Shown here piece by piece: positions 37,164-46,230 of a stretch of 64,000 nt of DNA. Every line of letters starts with the position of its first letter. Position 1 is the first letter of the stretch. The stretch is from Betaproteobacteria bacterium (lineage in GTDB: Bacteria; Pseudomonadota; Gammaproteobacteria; Burkholderiales; Casimicrobiaceae): the NCBI GenBank assembly GCA_013298145.1, contig JAAFJO010000002.1, forward strand, positions 620,001 through 684,000, read 5' to 3'. The notes beneath the pieces were generated by a model. The model worked only from the letters and a program-made list of their open reading frames with translations. It was not told where the DNA came from and searched no databases. The translations under genes were made by a program, and so were the position numbers.

Positions 37164-37228
37164 TTACCGTGATTGACGATTTCGTTTTGCTCTGAAACAC
37201 TTCATAAATTAAGTTGCTAAATTTCGTC

Positions 37229-38044
37229 ATGACACCTTTCGTTTGCATGGTCCGAATCGTTGCCGCTCTGATGTTTATCTCTGGCGGCTCACTCGTCTAC
37301 GCAAGCGCGGACGAGGCGTGGCGTGCTCACTCGGAGAAAGACTACGCTCGTGCGGTTCAACTTGCGCAAACGCCCGCGCAAGAAGGCAACAAAGACGCGC
37401 AATATCTGCTCGGGCTCGCGGCGAAACATGGTCGCGGCGTCGAGCAAAGTCACCAGGCGGCAGTGAAGTGGTTCACGCTCGCGGCGGAGCGTGGGCACGC
37501 CGACGCGCTGAACGATCTTGGAACGAGCTACAGCCGTGGCGAAGGCGTTGCGCGGGACGATGCTAAGGCATTCGAATATTTTCGAATGGCTGCGGAACGT
37601 GGCTCTGCAGCTGCGCAGCGCAACGTCGGGCAAATGTATGAAAAGGGCGTGGGCATTTCGAAAGACAATTTGAAGGCCCTGTATTGGTACGAGCGAACCG
37701 ATGCGACGCTCTACCGGCGCGAGCTGCGCGAGAAAGCGAAACATCGACCCGCGTCGAGTACGCGCGCGCCAAACAAGTTGCCGTCCGAGTGCAAGCCATC
37801 TGCACCGCCGACCCGCGAGATGAATAAAGCGCGCATCGATCTTGTGTCTGGCTCGATCGAGGTTTATCTTGACGAACGTTCTCACCCGCGAGGTGTCACG
37901 GTCACCGATTTGAACAGTGAAGATTTTCGCTACATAGTTGTGGCGCTATTTAGCAAGTCGTTACGCGCCGAGCAGTGCCGCTTTGCTGACGATCTGATGC
38001 AGCAGCAAATTCGGATTCCCTTCAGATTTGTTTTGACGAAGTAG
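37229..38044 (+). CDS. Sel1-repeat (SLR/TPR-like) exported protein
   Basis: 271 residues. The signal peptide is about 1-25 (MTPFVCMVRIVAALMFISGG..VYAS). Several Sel1-like repeats follow (about 40-160), with the pattern A-LG-Y-G-GV-A-A-WF-A (for example AQYLLGLAAKHGRGVEQSHQAAVKWFTLAAERGHADALNDLG). The C-terminal 80 residues contain Cys, Pro and basic stretches and no recognised domain. SLR proteins act as periplasmic adaptors. A close paralogue follows in tandem. The ATG at 37229 is chosen for the signal peptide. Confidence 0.8.
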   Translation: MTPFVCMVRIVAALMFISGGSLVYASADEAWRAHSEKDYARAVQLAQTPAQEGNKDAQYLLGLAAKHGRGVEQSHQAAVKWFTLAAERGHADALNDLGTSYSRGEGVARDDAKAFEYFRMAAERGSAAAQRNVGQMYEKGVGISKDNLKALYWYERTDATLYRRELREKAKHRPASSTRAPNKLPSECKPSAPPTREMNKARIDLVSGSIEVYLDERSHPRGVTVTDLNSEDFRYIVVALFSKSLRAEQCRFADDLMQQQIRIPFRFVLTK

Positions 38045-38120
38045 CGTGCGATCCCACCGCTCCTCGTGCTCATAAGCGCGAAGCGCAGTTCTATATACCG
38101 AGGTGTTTCGTATCAATTTG

Positions 38121-38140
38121 GGTGCGATAGGATCGCAGCC
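38121..38140 (+). promoter_or_regulatory. hairpin upstream of the second Sel1 gene (covarying copy)
   Basis: TGCGAT-AGG-ATCGCA with flanking GG/CC and one bulged G. It is the counterpart of 37145-37163: both arms have changed together (TGCAAT to TGCGAT and ATTGCA to ATCGCA), keeping the stem intact inside an otherwise diverged duplicated leader. Confidence 0.55.
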
Positions 38141-38204
38141 AACGGTGGTTGACGACTTCGTTCCACTCTGAAACACTCCGCGCATCGAGACGCGGGCTAT
38201 CGTT

Positions 38205-39014
38205 ATGACGTTATTTCTCCAGATGATTCGACTCTTCACCGCGCTTGCGTTGGTCGTGTGCGGCGCGGTCGCTCACGCGAGCGCGGCGGAGGCTTAGCGT
38301 GCGTATCTTGCGAATGATTTTGTGCGCGCGGTCGAGCTCGCTCGTCCGAGCGCTCAGGCGGGCGATAAAAACGCTCAGTATCTGATGGGACTTGCCGCTC
38401 GAAATGGTCGTGGAACCGCAAAGGATTCGAGTGCGGCAGCGCGTTGGTTTGAGCTTGCCACCGAACAAGGTCACGGCGATGCGGCTAACGAGTTTGCATC
38501 GATGTTGCTCGCGGGGGAGGGAATCGCTCAAGACAACGCGAGAGCCTTGATGCTTTTCGAGCGCTCTGCGGATGCGGGCTCTGCCGCGGGTCAGCAAAAT
38601 CTCGCTAACGCGTACCTTGACGGTGTGCTCGTAAGAAAAAGTCCGATCATGGCGCGCTTCTGGTATGAGCAGGCGGACGCGACGCTTTACGCGCCGCAGG
38701 CGAGGCGGCGCGCGGAGTTGCTGCAAGGGCCACCGACGATTCCATCCAAGCTACCCGAATACTGCGCGCCGCGTAGACCACCCACCAAGCAAATGATGGA
38801 TCGCAGGATCGACGAACTGAATGGCACGCTCAGCGTATTCATCGATGAGAAGGGTGGAGTCCGGGGCGTGCGCGTAAAGGACATTTCAGTGCCCGAATTG
38901 CGTTTCGAGGCGGTCGCCTGGTTTAGTGAGTCTCTACGCAGCGACGACTGCAGGTTCCTCGAGAAGCTGAGGGGCGCTGAAGTGTTACTGCCCTTCAAGT
39001 TTCTTCTTAACTGA
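38205..39014 (+). pseudogene. second Sel1-repeat gene, interrupted by an amber codon
   Basis: The frame from the ATG at 38205 encodes MTLFLQMIRLFTALALVVCG, a signal peptide, and aligns with the first Sel1 paralogue, but codon 31 is TAG (38295-38297) where the paralogue has Trp (TGG in DEAWRAH). After the stop the frame is open to 39014 with Sel1 repeats (AQYLMGLAARNGRGTAKDS, then AARWFELATEQGHGDAANEFA). A GTG at 38322 could restart translation, but the product would lack its signal peptide. A single G-to-A change or a sequencing error explains it. The 5' leader is duplicated with the gene. Confidence 0.75.
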
Positions 39015-39057
39015 CTTGACGCGACTACTGTTAGCTCGAATGCATCGCCTTCTCAAT

Positions 39058-40896
39058 TCACCCATGCGACGTAATCAACGTCAACGTTGGTGCATCTTTC
39101 GGCGTGCTGAGATCCGTCTGTGTGCCTTTGCGCATCGCGAGCCCCACGGCTAGGATGTCCACTACGAGCAAGTGAAGAATTCGGCTCACCATCGGGAGCT
39201 GCGTTTGTGTGTCTTCCACGTGATCGATCACGATAGCAATGTCGGCGCGTCGTGCGAGTCCGGTTTGGCTGAGTGTGAGCGCGATCACCGTGACCCTGCG
39301 CTCGCGGAGAATCTCTACGATGTCCCGCAATTCACTGCTGCGACCATCAACGTCGAAGACGAGCGCCACACTGCCGGGTTCGAGGAGCTGCGCGACGACA
39401 ACTTGTTGCGATTCTTGCGGCAAGTAACCGCACGCCACGCCCACGCGTAGGAGCTTGGCTTGTGCGTCTACCGCAACAGTGAAATCGTTGCCACCTGTAA
39501 AAATTTCTGTGCGCTTTGATCGCGAGAGCGCATCAATTGCGCGATCAACCGACGATTGATTGATGTGATCCCGCAATCGCAGAATCGCCGATGCCGTGTT
39601 TGAGAGTACCTTTGCGCCGAGCTCCACCGTTGAGTCGTCATCGGTGATCTGGGCATGAGACACCGGAATCGTTCCAGTGACGGCAGCCGCCAGGCGAAGC
39701 TTTAAGTCGGACAAGCCCGCCGCGCCCAGTGTGCGGCAAAAGCGAATCACCGTAGGCTGACTCACGTTGGCGAGCTGTGCAATTTGCGCGATCGGTTGAT
39801 TCAAAAATTCGCGCGGGCGCGACAAGATGTAGTCGGCCACTTTGCGCTCGGCGGGCGAGAAGTTTTCGAGTCCACGCTGCACCTGAGCAAGCACGCCTGA
39901 ATCGCCGCTCGCTTGCAAATTCTTGAGCTGCGCATCAAGCACCGCAGCGACGCCGCGAAACGTGGCTTGCTCCGCGTGAATCACAAACGTTGGCACATCC
40001 TTCAGGTAGTCACTAAAGCGGCCTTTGTCTTCAAAACTATGGCGGAAACGCGAATTTATAAAAAAGTCACCTAATCGCGGAACAATTGCACCGCCTACGT
40101 AGATTCCGGCTTTAGCGCCCAGAGTTACTGCGAGATTCGCTGCAGCCGTTCCAAGGATTTCGCAAAACGCTTCCATGGTTTCGACCGCCAGAGGGTCGCT
40201 GCCGTTGAGTGCGCGTTTCGCAATCTCCTGCGCCTCAGGCTCGATGGGAACTGATACGTTTTTGTGTGCCGCGAGTGCGGCGTAAACAAGCTCGATGCCG
40301 CGTCCCGAAAGCACACGCTCAAACGAGACGTGGGCATACCTTTTCCACGCATGCTCAAGGATTGCTACTTCGCGTTCGTTACGCGGTGAAAACGAGGTAT
40401 GCCCGCCCTCGGTGCCGAGCGCCACCCAGCCGTGCTCGGCAGGAATCACCCCAGACACGCCGAGGCCGCTACCGGCGCCGATCACGCCAATCACACTGCC
40501 GTCTTTGACCGTTCCACCGCCTACTTGACGTGTTTCATCGCTCTGCAAACCGGGGACAGCCATTGCAAGCGCTGTGAAATCGTTTACCACGACGAGTGTC
40601 TTTAGGCCGAGCTTCGTTCGCTCAGCTTCGATTGAGAACTGCCAGGGCGCGTTAGTCAAGCGAACGAAATCGCCGTCCACCGGATTGGCCACCGCCATCG
40701 CAGCGTGCTCGATGAGCTTTGCGCCGACGTGCTCATGTTGCGCTAGGTACGCAGATACGGTCGCATGCAAATCCGGGAAGTCTGCGATACGCAGCGAAGC
40801 GATTGCGTCAAATTTGCGTGGGGCACGCTCAATGGCGAAACGCGCGTAAGTCGCGCCGATGTCGGCAAGCAGGCGTGGGGTATCGAACTCAATCAT
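39058..40896 (-). CDS. glucokinase-RpiR fusion regulator
   Basis: 612 residues in two parts. Residues 1 to about 320 are a glucokinase of the Glk family: LLADIGATYARFAI (phosphate loop), LVVVNDFTALAMA (catalytic Asp), GVIGAGSGLGVSG, and EGGHTSF. Residues about 340-600 are RpiR: helix-turn-helix QIAQLANVSQPTVIRFCRTLG, then a SIS domain with FTGGNDFTVAVDAQAKLLRVG. Such fusions are known in Burkholderiales. It probably phosphorylates glucose and regulates sugar genes in response to a sugar phosphate. It is the last gene of a three-gene operon with a second glucokinase. A HexR-like site lies upstream of the operon. Confidence 0.9.
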   Translation of the reverse strand: MIEFDTPRLLADIGATYARFAIERAPRKFDAIASLRIADFPDLHATVSAYLAQHEHVGAKLIEHAAMAVANPVDGDFVRLTNAPWQFSIEAERTKLGLKTLVVVNDFTALAMAVPGLQSDETRQVGGGTVKDGSVIGVIGAGSGLGVSGVIPAEHGWVALGTEGGHTSFSPRNEREVAILEHAWKRYAHVSFERVLSGRGIELVYAALAAHKNVSVPIEPEAQEIAKRALNGSDPLAVETMEAFCEILGTAAANLAVTLGAKAGIYVGGAIVPRLGDFFINSRFRHSFEDKGRFSDYLKDVPTFVIHAEQATFRGVAAVLDAQLKNLQASGDSGVLAQVQRGLENFSPAERKVADYILSRPREFLNQPIAQIAQLANVSQPTVIRFCRTLGAAGLSDLKLRLAAAVTGTIPVSHAQITDDDSTVELGAKVLSNTASAILRLRDHINQSSVDRAIDALSRSKRTEIFTGGNDFTVAVDAQAKLLRVGVACGYLPQESQQVVVAQLLEPGSVALVFDVDGRSSELRDIVEILRERRVTVIALTLSQTGLARRADIAIVIDHVEDTQTQLPMVSRILHLLVVDILAVGLAMRKGTQTDLSTPKDAPTLTLITSHG

Positions 40897-40922
40897 GCCG
40901 CGAAGTGTATGCGCCGGGGGCG

Positions 40923-41639
40923 TCAGAAATCTTGCTGCATCGGATGCACGGCCAGTTCGTCGACGAGCAAGTGTTCGGGCGTATCGAGGAGTGCAGTAAT
41001 TTGCGAGGCAAGCTCGCTCGGTTGCAGCGCCCACGTCGCGTCTTTACTGCCCTCTGTGCTGCCGTTGAACGCGGAATCAATAATGCCAGGTAGCACTGCG
41101 GTTACTTTCACACCGTAGGGCTTAGCCTCGCGCAGCAGAGAGTGTGAAAAGCCTAGCAGTGCGTGCTTCGCCGCCACATACGTAGCCATCTTGGCCAACG
41201 GGCGCCGCGAGAGATCAGAGGCGATATTGATGATGTAGCCGCGGCGCAGGCTCTGCATAGCCGGCAGCATTGCGTGCGCGAGCAACATGGGTACCGTGGC
41301 GTTCATCGTGACCGCCTGTTCAATTTCGTACCGCGTTCCTTCAAGAAACGGCTTATAGCTCCCGGTGCCCGCGTTGTTAATTAATACGTCCGCGACAAGC
41401 GCCCCGGTGTCAATCCGGTCAAGCAACGCATCGCGCTCGCCAGCATGGCAAAGGTCGGACACTACGGTCGTTACTTCCAGGCCTGGATGCCGTTCGCGCA
41501 GGGTGGCAGCAAGCACGTTTAGATCGGATTCAGTCCGGGCGACGAGAACGAGGGCTACGCCGCGTCGGGCCAAATCAAACGCGAGTGCCCGGCCGAGACC
41601 CCGTGAGGCGCCGGTGATAAGTGCTCTGCGGTAGCGCAT
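40923..41639 (-). CDS. short-chain dehydrogenase/reductase
   Basis: 238 residues with a Rossmann fold: ALITGASRGLGRALAFDLA (TGxxxGxG, about 7-25), NNAG motif in DVLINNAGTGSY, catalytic Ser in IINIASDLS, and the YxxxK motif in ATYVAAKHALLG. The ATG at 41639 gives MRYRRALITGASRG; an in-frame TTG 12 bp upstream exists. It lies between two glucokinase genes (26 bp and 14 bp gaps), so a role in sugar or polyol oxidation is possible, but the substrate is not defined. Confidence 0.85.
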   Translation of the reverse strand: MRYRRALITGASRGLGRALAFDLARRGVALVLVARTESDLNVLAATLRERHPGLEVTTVVSDLCHAGERDALLDRIDTGALVADVLINNAGTGSYKPFLEGTRYEIEQAVTMNATVPMLLAHAMLPAMQSLRRGYIINIASDLSRRPLAKMATYVAAKHALLGFSHSLLREAKPYGVKVTAVLPGIIDSAFNGSTEGSKDATWALQPSELASQITALLDTPEHLLVDELAVHPMQQDF

Positions 41640-41653
41640 GCCAGCGATCAACC

Positions 41654-42670
41654 TTATCGTGACCGGCCAAATGTTCGTTCGGCGTAAATTGCAGCGCCTA
41701 GGAGTGCCGGCGATTCGTGGGTGATTAGCTGCGTTGGAATACGTTGCAGGTAAGTTGCAAAGCGCCCTTTGTCTTCAAATTTCGCGCGGAAAAGCCGTTC
41801 ATCAAACGCCGCACCCAATTTCCCAACGATGCCGCCACCGATGAAAATACCGCCGAACGCGCCCAACGTGAGCGCGAGATTGCCAGCAACATTACCCAAG
41901 AAAGAGGTCAGCAGCTCGACTGCCTCGACACAATAGCGGTCTTTCTTCTCTATCGCGCGTAGTCCAATCTGCTCGGGGCTTAAGGCCTGGTTAAGCTGTT
42001 TATCGACAAGTAATAAAGATTGGTAGAGGGCCTGAAGCCCCGGGCCAGAAACTGCTCTTTCCGCAGACACATGGCCGAATTGCTCCCGTAGCGCGGCAAG
42101 TACATTCGCCTCTCGAATGGTGCTCGCAGCGAGCGTGACGTGGCCGCCCTCACCTGCCAACGGAAGATAGTCGCTTTCTCCCACTGGGACGAGGCTCGCA
42201 ACCCCAAGCCCGGTGCCGGGACCGAGGACGCCAATCGGCGCGCGCTCGCGCTCGATGCGCGGACCGAGGGGACGAAGGTGTTCTGAACGCAGGGAAGGCA
42301 CCGCCGAGGCGAGCGCGACGAAGTCGTTGATCAACACGCCGTCACTGATGCGGAATTCCGACTTTAACCGAGGGACAGAGATCACCCAGTGGTGATTGGT
42401 CATCTTGACGCTGTCGCCGGTGATTGGCGACGCGACACCAAGCGCGAATCGCGCAGGCAAATCCGCGCCCCTATCGTTGAGGTAGAGCGCGATCGCCGCC
42501 TCGACGGAATTGTGTTCGCGGCAGGCATAAGTTGCGATCTGGGTAACGGAACCATCCGGCAAACACCAGCCGAACCTAGCATGGGTGCCGCCGATATCGC
42601 CTACGAGGGTTGCACCATTTTGGCGCAAGGCAGGTGCGCTAACTTTCAGGTTTGTTTCAAGCACGTCCAC
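41654..42670 (-). CDS. glk: glucokinase
   Basis: 338 residues of the bacterial Glk (ROK-independent) family: LVGDIGGTHARFGWCLPDG (ATP phosphate loop), GVLINDFVALASAVPSL (catalytic Asp), GVLGPGTGLGVASL and LAGEGGHVTLAAS (glucose-binding Glu), and GGIFIGGGIVGKLG. It phosphorylates glucose, feeding glycolysis. Initiation is at GTG (42670). It is first in the operon with the SDR and the glucokinase-RpiR fusion, so the cluster holds two glucokinase domains. Confidence 0.93.
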   Translation of the reverse strand: MDVLETNLKVSAPALRQNGATLVGDIGGTHARFGWCLPDGSVTQIATYACREHNSVEAAIALYLNDRGADLPARFALGVASPITGDSVKMTNHHWVISVPRLKSEFRISDGVLINDFVALASAVPSLRSEHLRPLGPRIERERAPIGVLGPGTGLGVASLVPVGESDYLPLAGEGGHVTLAASTIREANVLAALREQFGHVSAERAVSGPGLQALYQSLLLVDKQLNQALSPEQIGLRAIEKKDRYCVEAVELLTSFLGNVAGNLALTLGAFGGIFIGGGIVGKLGAAFDERLFRAKFEDKGRFATYLQRIPTQLITHESPALLGAAIYAERTFGRSR

Positions 42671-42681
42671 GGCGCGGTCGA

Positions 42682-42696
42682 TGTAGTTTTACTCAA
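42682..42696. promoter_or_regulatory. HexR/RpiR-type candidate operator
   Basis: TGTAGTTTTACTCAA, a partial match to the HexR-type consensus TGTARTWWWATTACA, 12 bp upstream of the glk start. A related sequence, GGTAGTTTGACTGAA, is at 42794-42808. Confidence 0.4.
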
Positions 42697-42994
42697 TTTC
42701 ACACGATATCAGAACATCGTCCTGCTGTGTGGTCTTCGTAAGCGGGAGTGGCTGGCTGGTTTGATCGTGCATGGGAGTCGTTGTTCTCGTACAGGTAGTT
42801 TGACTGAAAACGGCCGAGGATCTGTCTACGATAGTAGGGGGCGGGCAGACTGACAGCGTAGGGAGCTGACAACAAAAAATCTATTGTAAATCAATCGCTT
42901 AAAGCCTAAATAGCCTTTGAGTCGCGGCGTAAGTAGCGGCGAGGCATCGACCTAACCCTGGGCGTGGTACGCGAGCCGAGCCTCGTGTTTGTGT

Positions 42995-43009
42995 TGTAAC
43001 AATACTACA
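42995..43009. promoter_or_regulatory. HexR/RpiR-type candidate operator (best match)
   Basis: TGTAACAATACTACA; read on the other strand it is TGTAGTATTGTTACA, with the full TGTA and TTACA ends of the HexR consensus. It lies in the 564-bp gap between the divergent glk operon and the TonB receptor, and is likely part of their shared control. A further half-site follows at about 43011-43018. The rest of the gap has no gene. Confidence 0.6.
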
Positions 43010-43234
43010 GATACTACAAATATCTTGCGCCTCTGCACCAAAGCATTCACCGCCTTGGGCTAGCATCGCACATGAATTAGGCATCGGTGCACCGCCAGCG
43101 TGCTCGCACGGGAGCTGCACTCGATGATTTAGTTTTCTTACGGAATCAGTTGTTTGGCTACACCGACGATACGGGCGTAGGATTTCCAAGCAGCTATGGG
43201 TTGGACGCTAAGTTTGGACGCCAAAGGAGGCACT

Positions 43235-45994
43235 TTGAATACTCGCACGCACGCAGGCGCATCGCCCGCGCATCTCTTCAAACATAAAACATCTCGTGTT
43301 GCCGTCGCTGTCGCCGTCGTCGCGATGAGTGGTTCGATGGCAGCGTACGCTCAGCCGGCGAATGAACAAAAGAAGGACGAGCCACAAAAGCTCGAAACGC
43401 TTCAAGTCACCGGCATTCGCAAAGGGATCGAAGATGCGATCTCGGTGAAAAAGAATTCTGACAACATCGTTGAATCGATCTCGGCGGAAGATATCGGCAA
43501 ACTGCCAGATAACTCGATTGCTGAATCGATTGCTCGCTTGCCGGGGGTCGCTGCACAACGTGTTGCAGGTCGCGCGCAAGTGATCAGCGTACGCGGCCTC
43601 TCGCCTGATTTCGCCACGAGCCTGCTCAACGGTCGCGAGCTCGTGAGCACGGGCGACAACCGCAGTGTAGAGTTCGATCAGTATCCATCTGAGCTGCTTG
43701 CCAGTGTTCTCGTCTACAAGACACCAGATGCAGGGCTCGTCGGCCAGGGCCTCTCCGGCACGCTCGACATGCAAACCGTGCGCCCTTTGAACTTCGCGAA
43801 TCGCGTTGTTTCGTTCAACGTTCGCGGCACGCAAAACTCGCTCGGCTCTGCAGCCGATGCAAGCGCCGGCGGCTATCGTGCAAGCGCGAGCTACATCGAC
43901 CAATCGGCAGATCGCCGCTTTGGCTTCGCGCTTGGCTACGCACGACAGCAGTCGCCGATTCAAGAAAATCAGGTCGGCGCGTATGAGCCTTGGAAGACGG
44001 ACTCACGCCCTGGTTTGCCTGCTGGCACGTTCTCGACCGATGGTATCAAGGCCCTGCGCCGTACGGGTGAAGTCGAACGCGATGGCTTGATGGGTACGCT
44101 CGAATTCCGTCCGAACAAATCGTGGACGAGCGTGGTCGATTTGTTCCACTCGCAAGCCAAGCAAACAGACACCGCCAATCAGTGGGAAGTTAACACCCAG
44201 TACAACGGCAATTTCCCTTGTAATCCTGCATGTGTGTGGACTCCCACGGTTAACAGCAACCGCACGCTCACTGGCGGAACTTTGACCGGTACCTATCCGC
44301 TCGTTCGCGGCATGTACAACACGCGCGATGACAAGATCGATGCGTTCGGTTGGAACAACAAGTTCAAGCTCGGCGGCGTCAGCTTGAATGCGGACGTTGC
44401 TTACTCAAAAGCAACGCGCTCAGAGATCAATCTCGAGAACAATACGCAGCTTCCACCAAGCACGCCGTTCGAAGTGTTGAATCTTACGTTCCGCGGCGAC
44501 GGCTTCTCGCAAATCAAGCCGACGCAAAACTACTCGGATCCAACTCGATTGTTCCTTGCGAATACGATCTACGGCTCCGGTTACGGAAAAACACCGTCAG
44601 TGAAGGACGAGCTCACCAGCTTTAAGTTGAGCGCTAACTTTGCCGCGCCAGCGATGCTGAGCAACTACCTTGGCGATATCGAAGTGGGCGTGAACTACTC
44701 GGACCGCGAAAAGGTAAAGCGCCAGCCTGAGGGCAGCATCAACTTGGGCGCACAAGGTGTGACGCCGATTGGCGCCGAATACCAGTATGGTCTTGTCGAT
44801 CTGGGATTTGCAGGCATCGGAAAGATTCCTTCGTGGAATGTGCCAGCCGCTGTGGCTCGCTACATGGTGTTTAAGCCAGTTGACAATCTCGACTACTTGA
44901 TTCCGAAGGCATGGAGTGTGACCGAGAAGATCACGACGGGTTACCTCAAAGGCACGCTTGATGGACAAGTCGGCTCAGCCGTTTTGCGCGGCAACGTAGG
45001 CTTGCAGATTCAGAATACGGATCAATCTTCATCGTCACAATACTTTGACCGGTCGCGTCCTGCGGGCCAGGAAGTGCGTCCGTACACCGACGGTAAGTCG
45101 TACACCGACGTGCTCCCATCGTTGAACTTGGTGTTCCAGCTCCCGAACGAGCACACGATTCGCTTTGCTGCAGCCCGGCAAATCGCTCGCCCACGTGTTG
45201 ATCAAATGCGCGCGGGCCTTGACTTCGGCATCAGCAATGACGGCGTTCCAGGTGGCGGCGGTGGCAACCCACGCGTTGATCCATGGCGTGCGAACGCGCT
45301 CGATCTGTCTTGGGAGAAGTACTTCGGTACCCGTGCTTACGTCGCGGCAGCCGCTTACTACAAAGACTTGCGCAGCTATATCTACACGCAATCGCGTACG
45401 TTTGACTTCTCAGCGCTCACGCAGGGCATCACTCGTCCGCCGCTCCCACGTACCAACATCGGACAGTACACCGCGCCATACAACGGTCAGGGTGGAAAAT
45501 TGCAGGGCATCGAGCTTGCTGCATCGCTTCCGTTGCGCATGATCTCGCCAACGCTTGACGGCTTCGGCGTTCAAGTGAATGCGAGCTTCAACGATAGCAA
45601 CATCAAGATCAAAGATCCTGAGAGTGCATCGAGCGTGGGTGATGGCGAGATCGGTCTCCCAGGCCTTTCGAAGACCAACTACAACATTACGGCTTACTAC
45701 GAAAAAGCAGGCTTTGAAGCGCGAATCAACCATCGTCGTCGTTCCGACTTCATCGGTGAAATCGGTAACTTCAACGGTGCGCGCACGCTGCGCTATGTGG
45801 TGGGTGAGAGCCAATTCGACGCGCAGGTCGGCTACAACTTTACGAGCGGTAGCTTGAAGGGCTTGGGCATCGTATTCCAAGTCAACAATCTGACCGACGA
45901 AGCCTACCGCACGTACGCTGGCACGAAGGATCGTCCACTGGAGTACGCGAAGTACGGTCGTACCTACCAGCTGGGTGCTAGCTACAAGTTCTAA
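43235..45994 (+). CDS. TonB-dependent receptor, probable maltodextrin receptor
   Basis: About 919 residues. The TTG at 43235 is chosen because AAAGGAGG lies at 43223-43230, ideally spaced; the ATG at 43196 has no such site. The signal peptide ends at AAYAQP; the TonB-box/plug has LETLQVTGIRKGIEDAISVKKNSDNIVE, IGKLPDNSIAESIARLPGV and VISVRGLSPDFATSLLNGRE. This plug type belongs to the sugar-receptor group that includes Caulobacter MalA. The context (divergent glucokinase operon, nearby mal and glg genes) supports alpha-glucan uptake. A terminator follows at 46059-46090. Confidence 0.88.
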   Translation: MNTRTHAGASPAHLFKHKTSRVAVAVAVVAMSGSMAAYAQPANEQKKDEPQKLETLQVTGIRKGIEDAISVKKNSDNIVESISAEDIGKLPDNSIAESIARLPGVAAQRVAGRAQVISVRGLSPDFATSLLNGRELVSTGDNRSVEFDQYPSELLASVLVYKTPDAGLVGQGLSGTLDMQTVRPLNFANRVVSFNVRGTQNSLGSAADASAGGYRASASYIDQSADRRFGFALGYARQQSPIQENQVGAYEPWKTDSRPGLPAGTFSTDGIKALRRTGEVERDGLMGTLEFRPNKSWTSVVDLFHSQAKQTDTANQWEVNTQYNGNFPCNPACVWTPTVNSNRTLTGGTLTGTYPLVRGMYNTRDDKIDAFGWNNKFKLGGVSLNADVAYSKATRSEINLENNTQLPPSTPFEVLNLTFRGDGFSQIKPTQNYSDPTRLFLANTIYGSGYGKTPSVKDELTSFKLSANFAAPAMLSNYLGDIEVGVNYSDREKVKRQPEGSINLGAQGVTPIGAEYQYGLVDLGFAGIGKIPSWNVPAAVARYMVFKPVDNLDYLIPKAWSVTEKITTGYLKGTLDGQVGSAVLRGNVGLQIQNTDQSSSSQYFDRSRPAGQEVRPYTDGKSYTDVLPSLNLVFQLPNEHTIRFAAARQIARPRVDQMRAGLDFGISNDGVPGGGGGNPRVDPWRANALDLSWEKYFGTRAYVAAAAYYKDLRSYIYTQSRTFDFSALTQGITRPPLPRTNIGQYTAPYNGQGGKLQGIELAASLPLRMISPTLDGFGVQVNASFNDSNIKIKDPESASSVGDGEIGLPGLSKTNYNITAYYEKAGFEARINHRRRSDFIGEIGNFNGARTLRYVVGESQFDAQVGYNFTSGSLKGLGIVFQVNNLTDEAYRTYAGTKDRPLEYAKYGRTYQLGASYKF

Positions 45995-45999
45995 GGCCG

Positions 46000-46017
46000 C
46001 GCCGGAGTTTTCCGGCG
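46000..46017 (+). terminator. hairpin after the TonB receptor
   Basis: CGCCGGA-GTTT-TCCGGCG, a perfect 7-bp stem just after the receptor stop, with no T-run after it. It may be a 3'-end protecting structure. Confidence 0.5.
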
Positions 46018-46058
46018 TCTCCTTGGTTACTAGAACAAGATAGTCTCTCCACCATTCC

Positions 46059-46090
46059 GCCCGCGACGGCTGCAGCCTCGCGGGCTTTTT
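46059..46090 (+). terminator. rho-independent terminator
   Basis: Stem GCCCGCGA / TCGCGGGC closes over the palindrome GGCTGCAGCC and is followed by TTTTT. It ends the TonB receptor transcript before the efflux genes. Confidence 0.85.
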
Positions 46091-46230
46091 CGTTTATTGG
46101 TCTCGCCATCTCCGCTGCGCGTCGCGTGACAGCGTGGTTTTACGTCGAGCCGACGCGCTTCGTCGCAAACACTGGGACCGGGATTGGGATCGGTGCAGAA
46201 TGTCGCTTGTCGCTCTGAATCTGTTCCAAC

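Noticed and set aside
40897..41034. N-terminal extension of the glucokinase-RpiR fusion
   Set aside because: The extension runs into the upstream SDR gene and does not match glucokinase; the ATG at 40896 begins the conserved domain.
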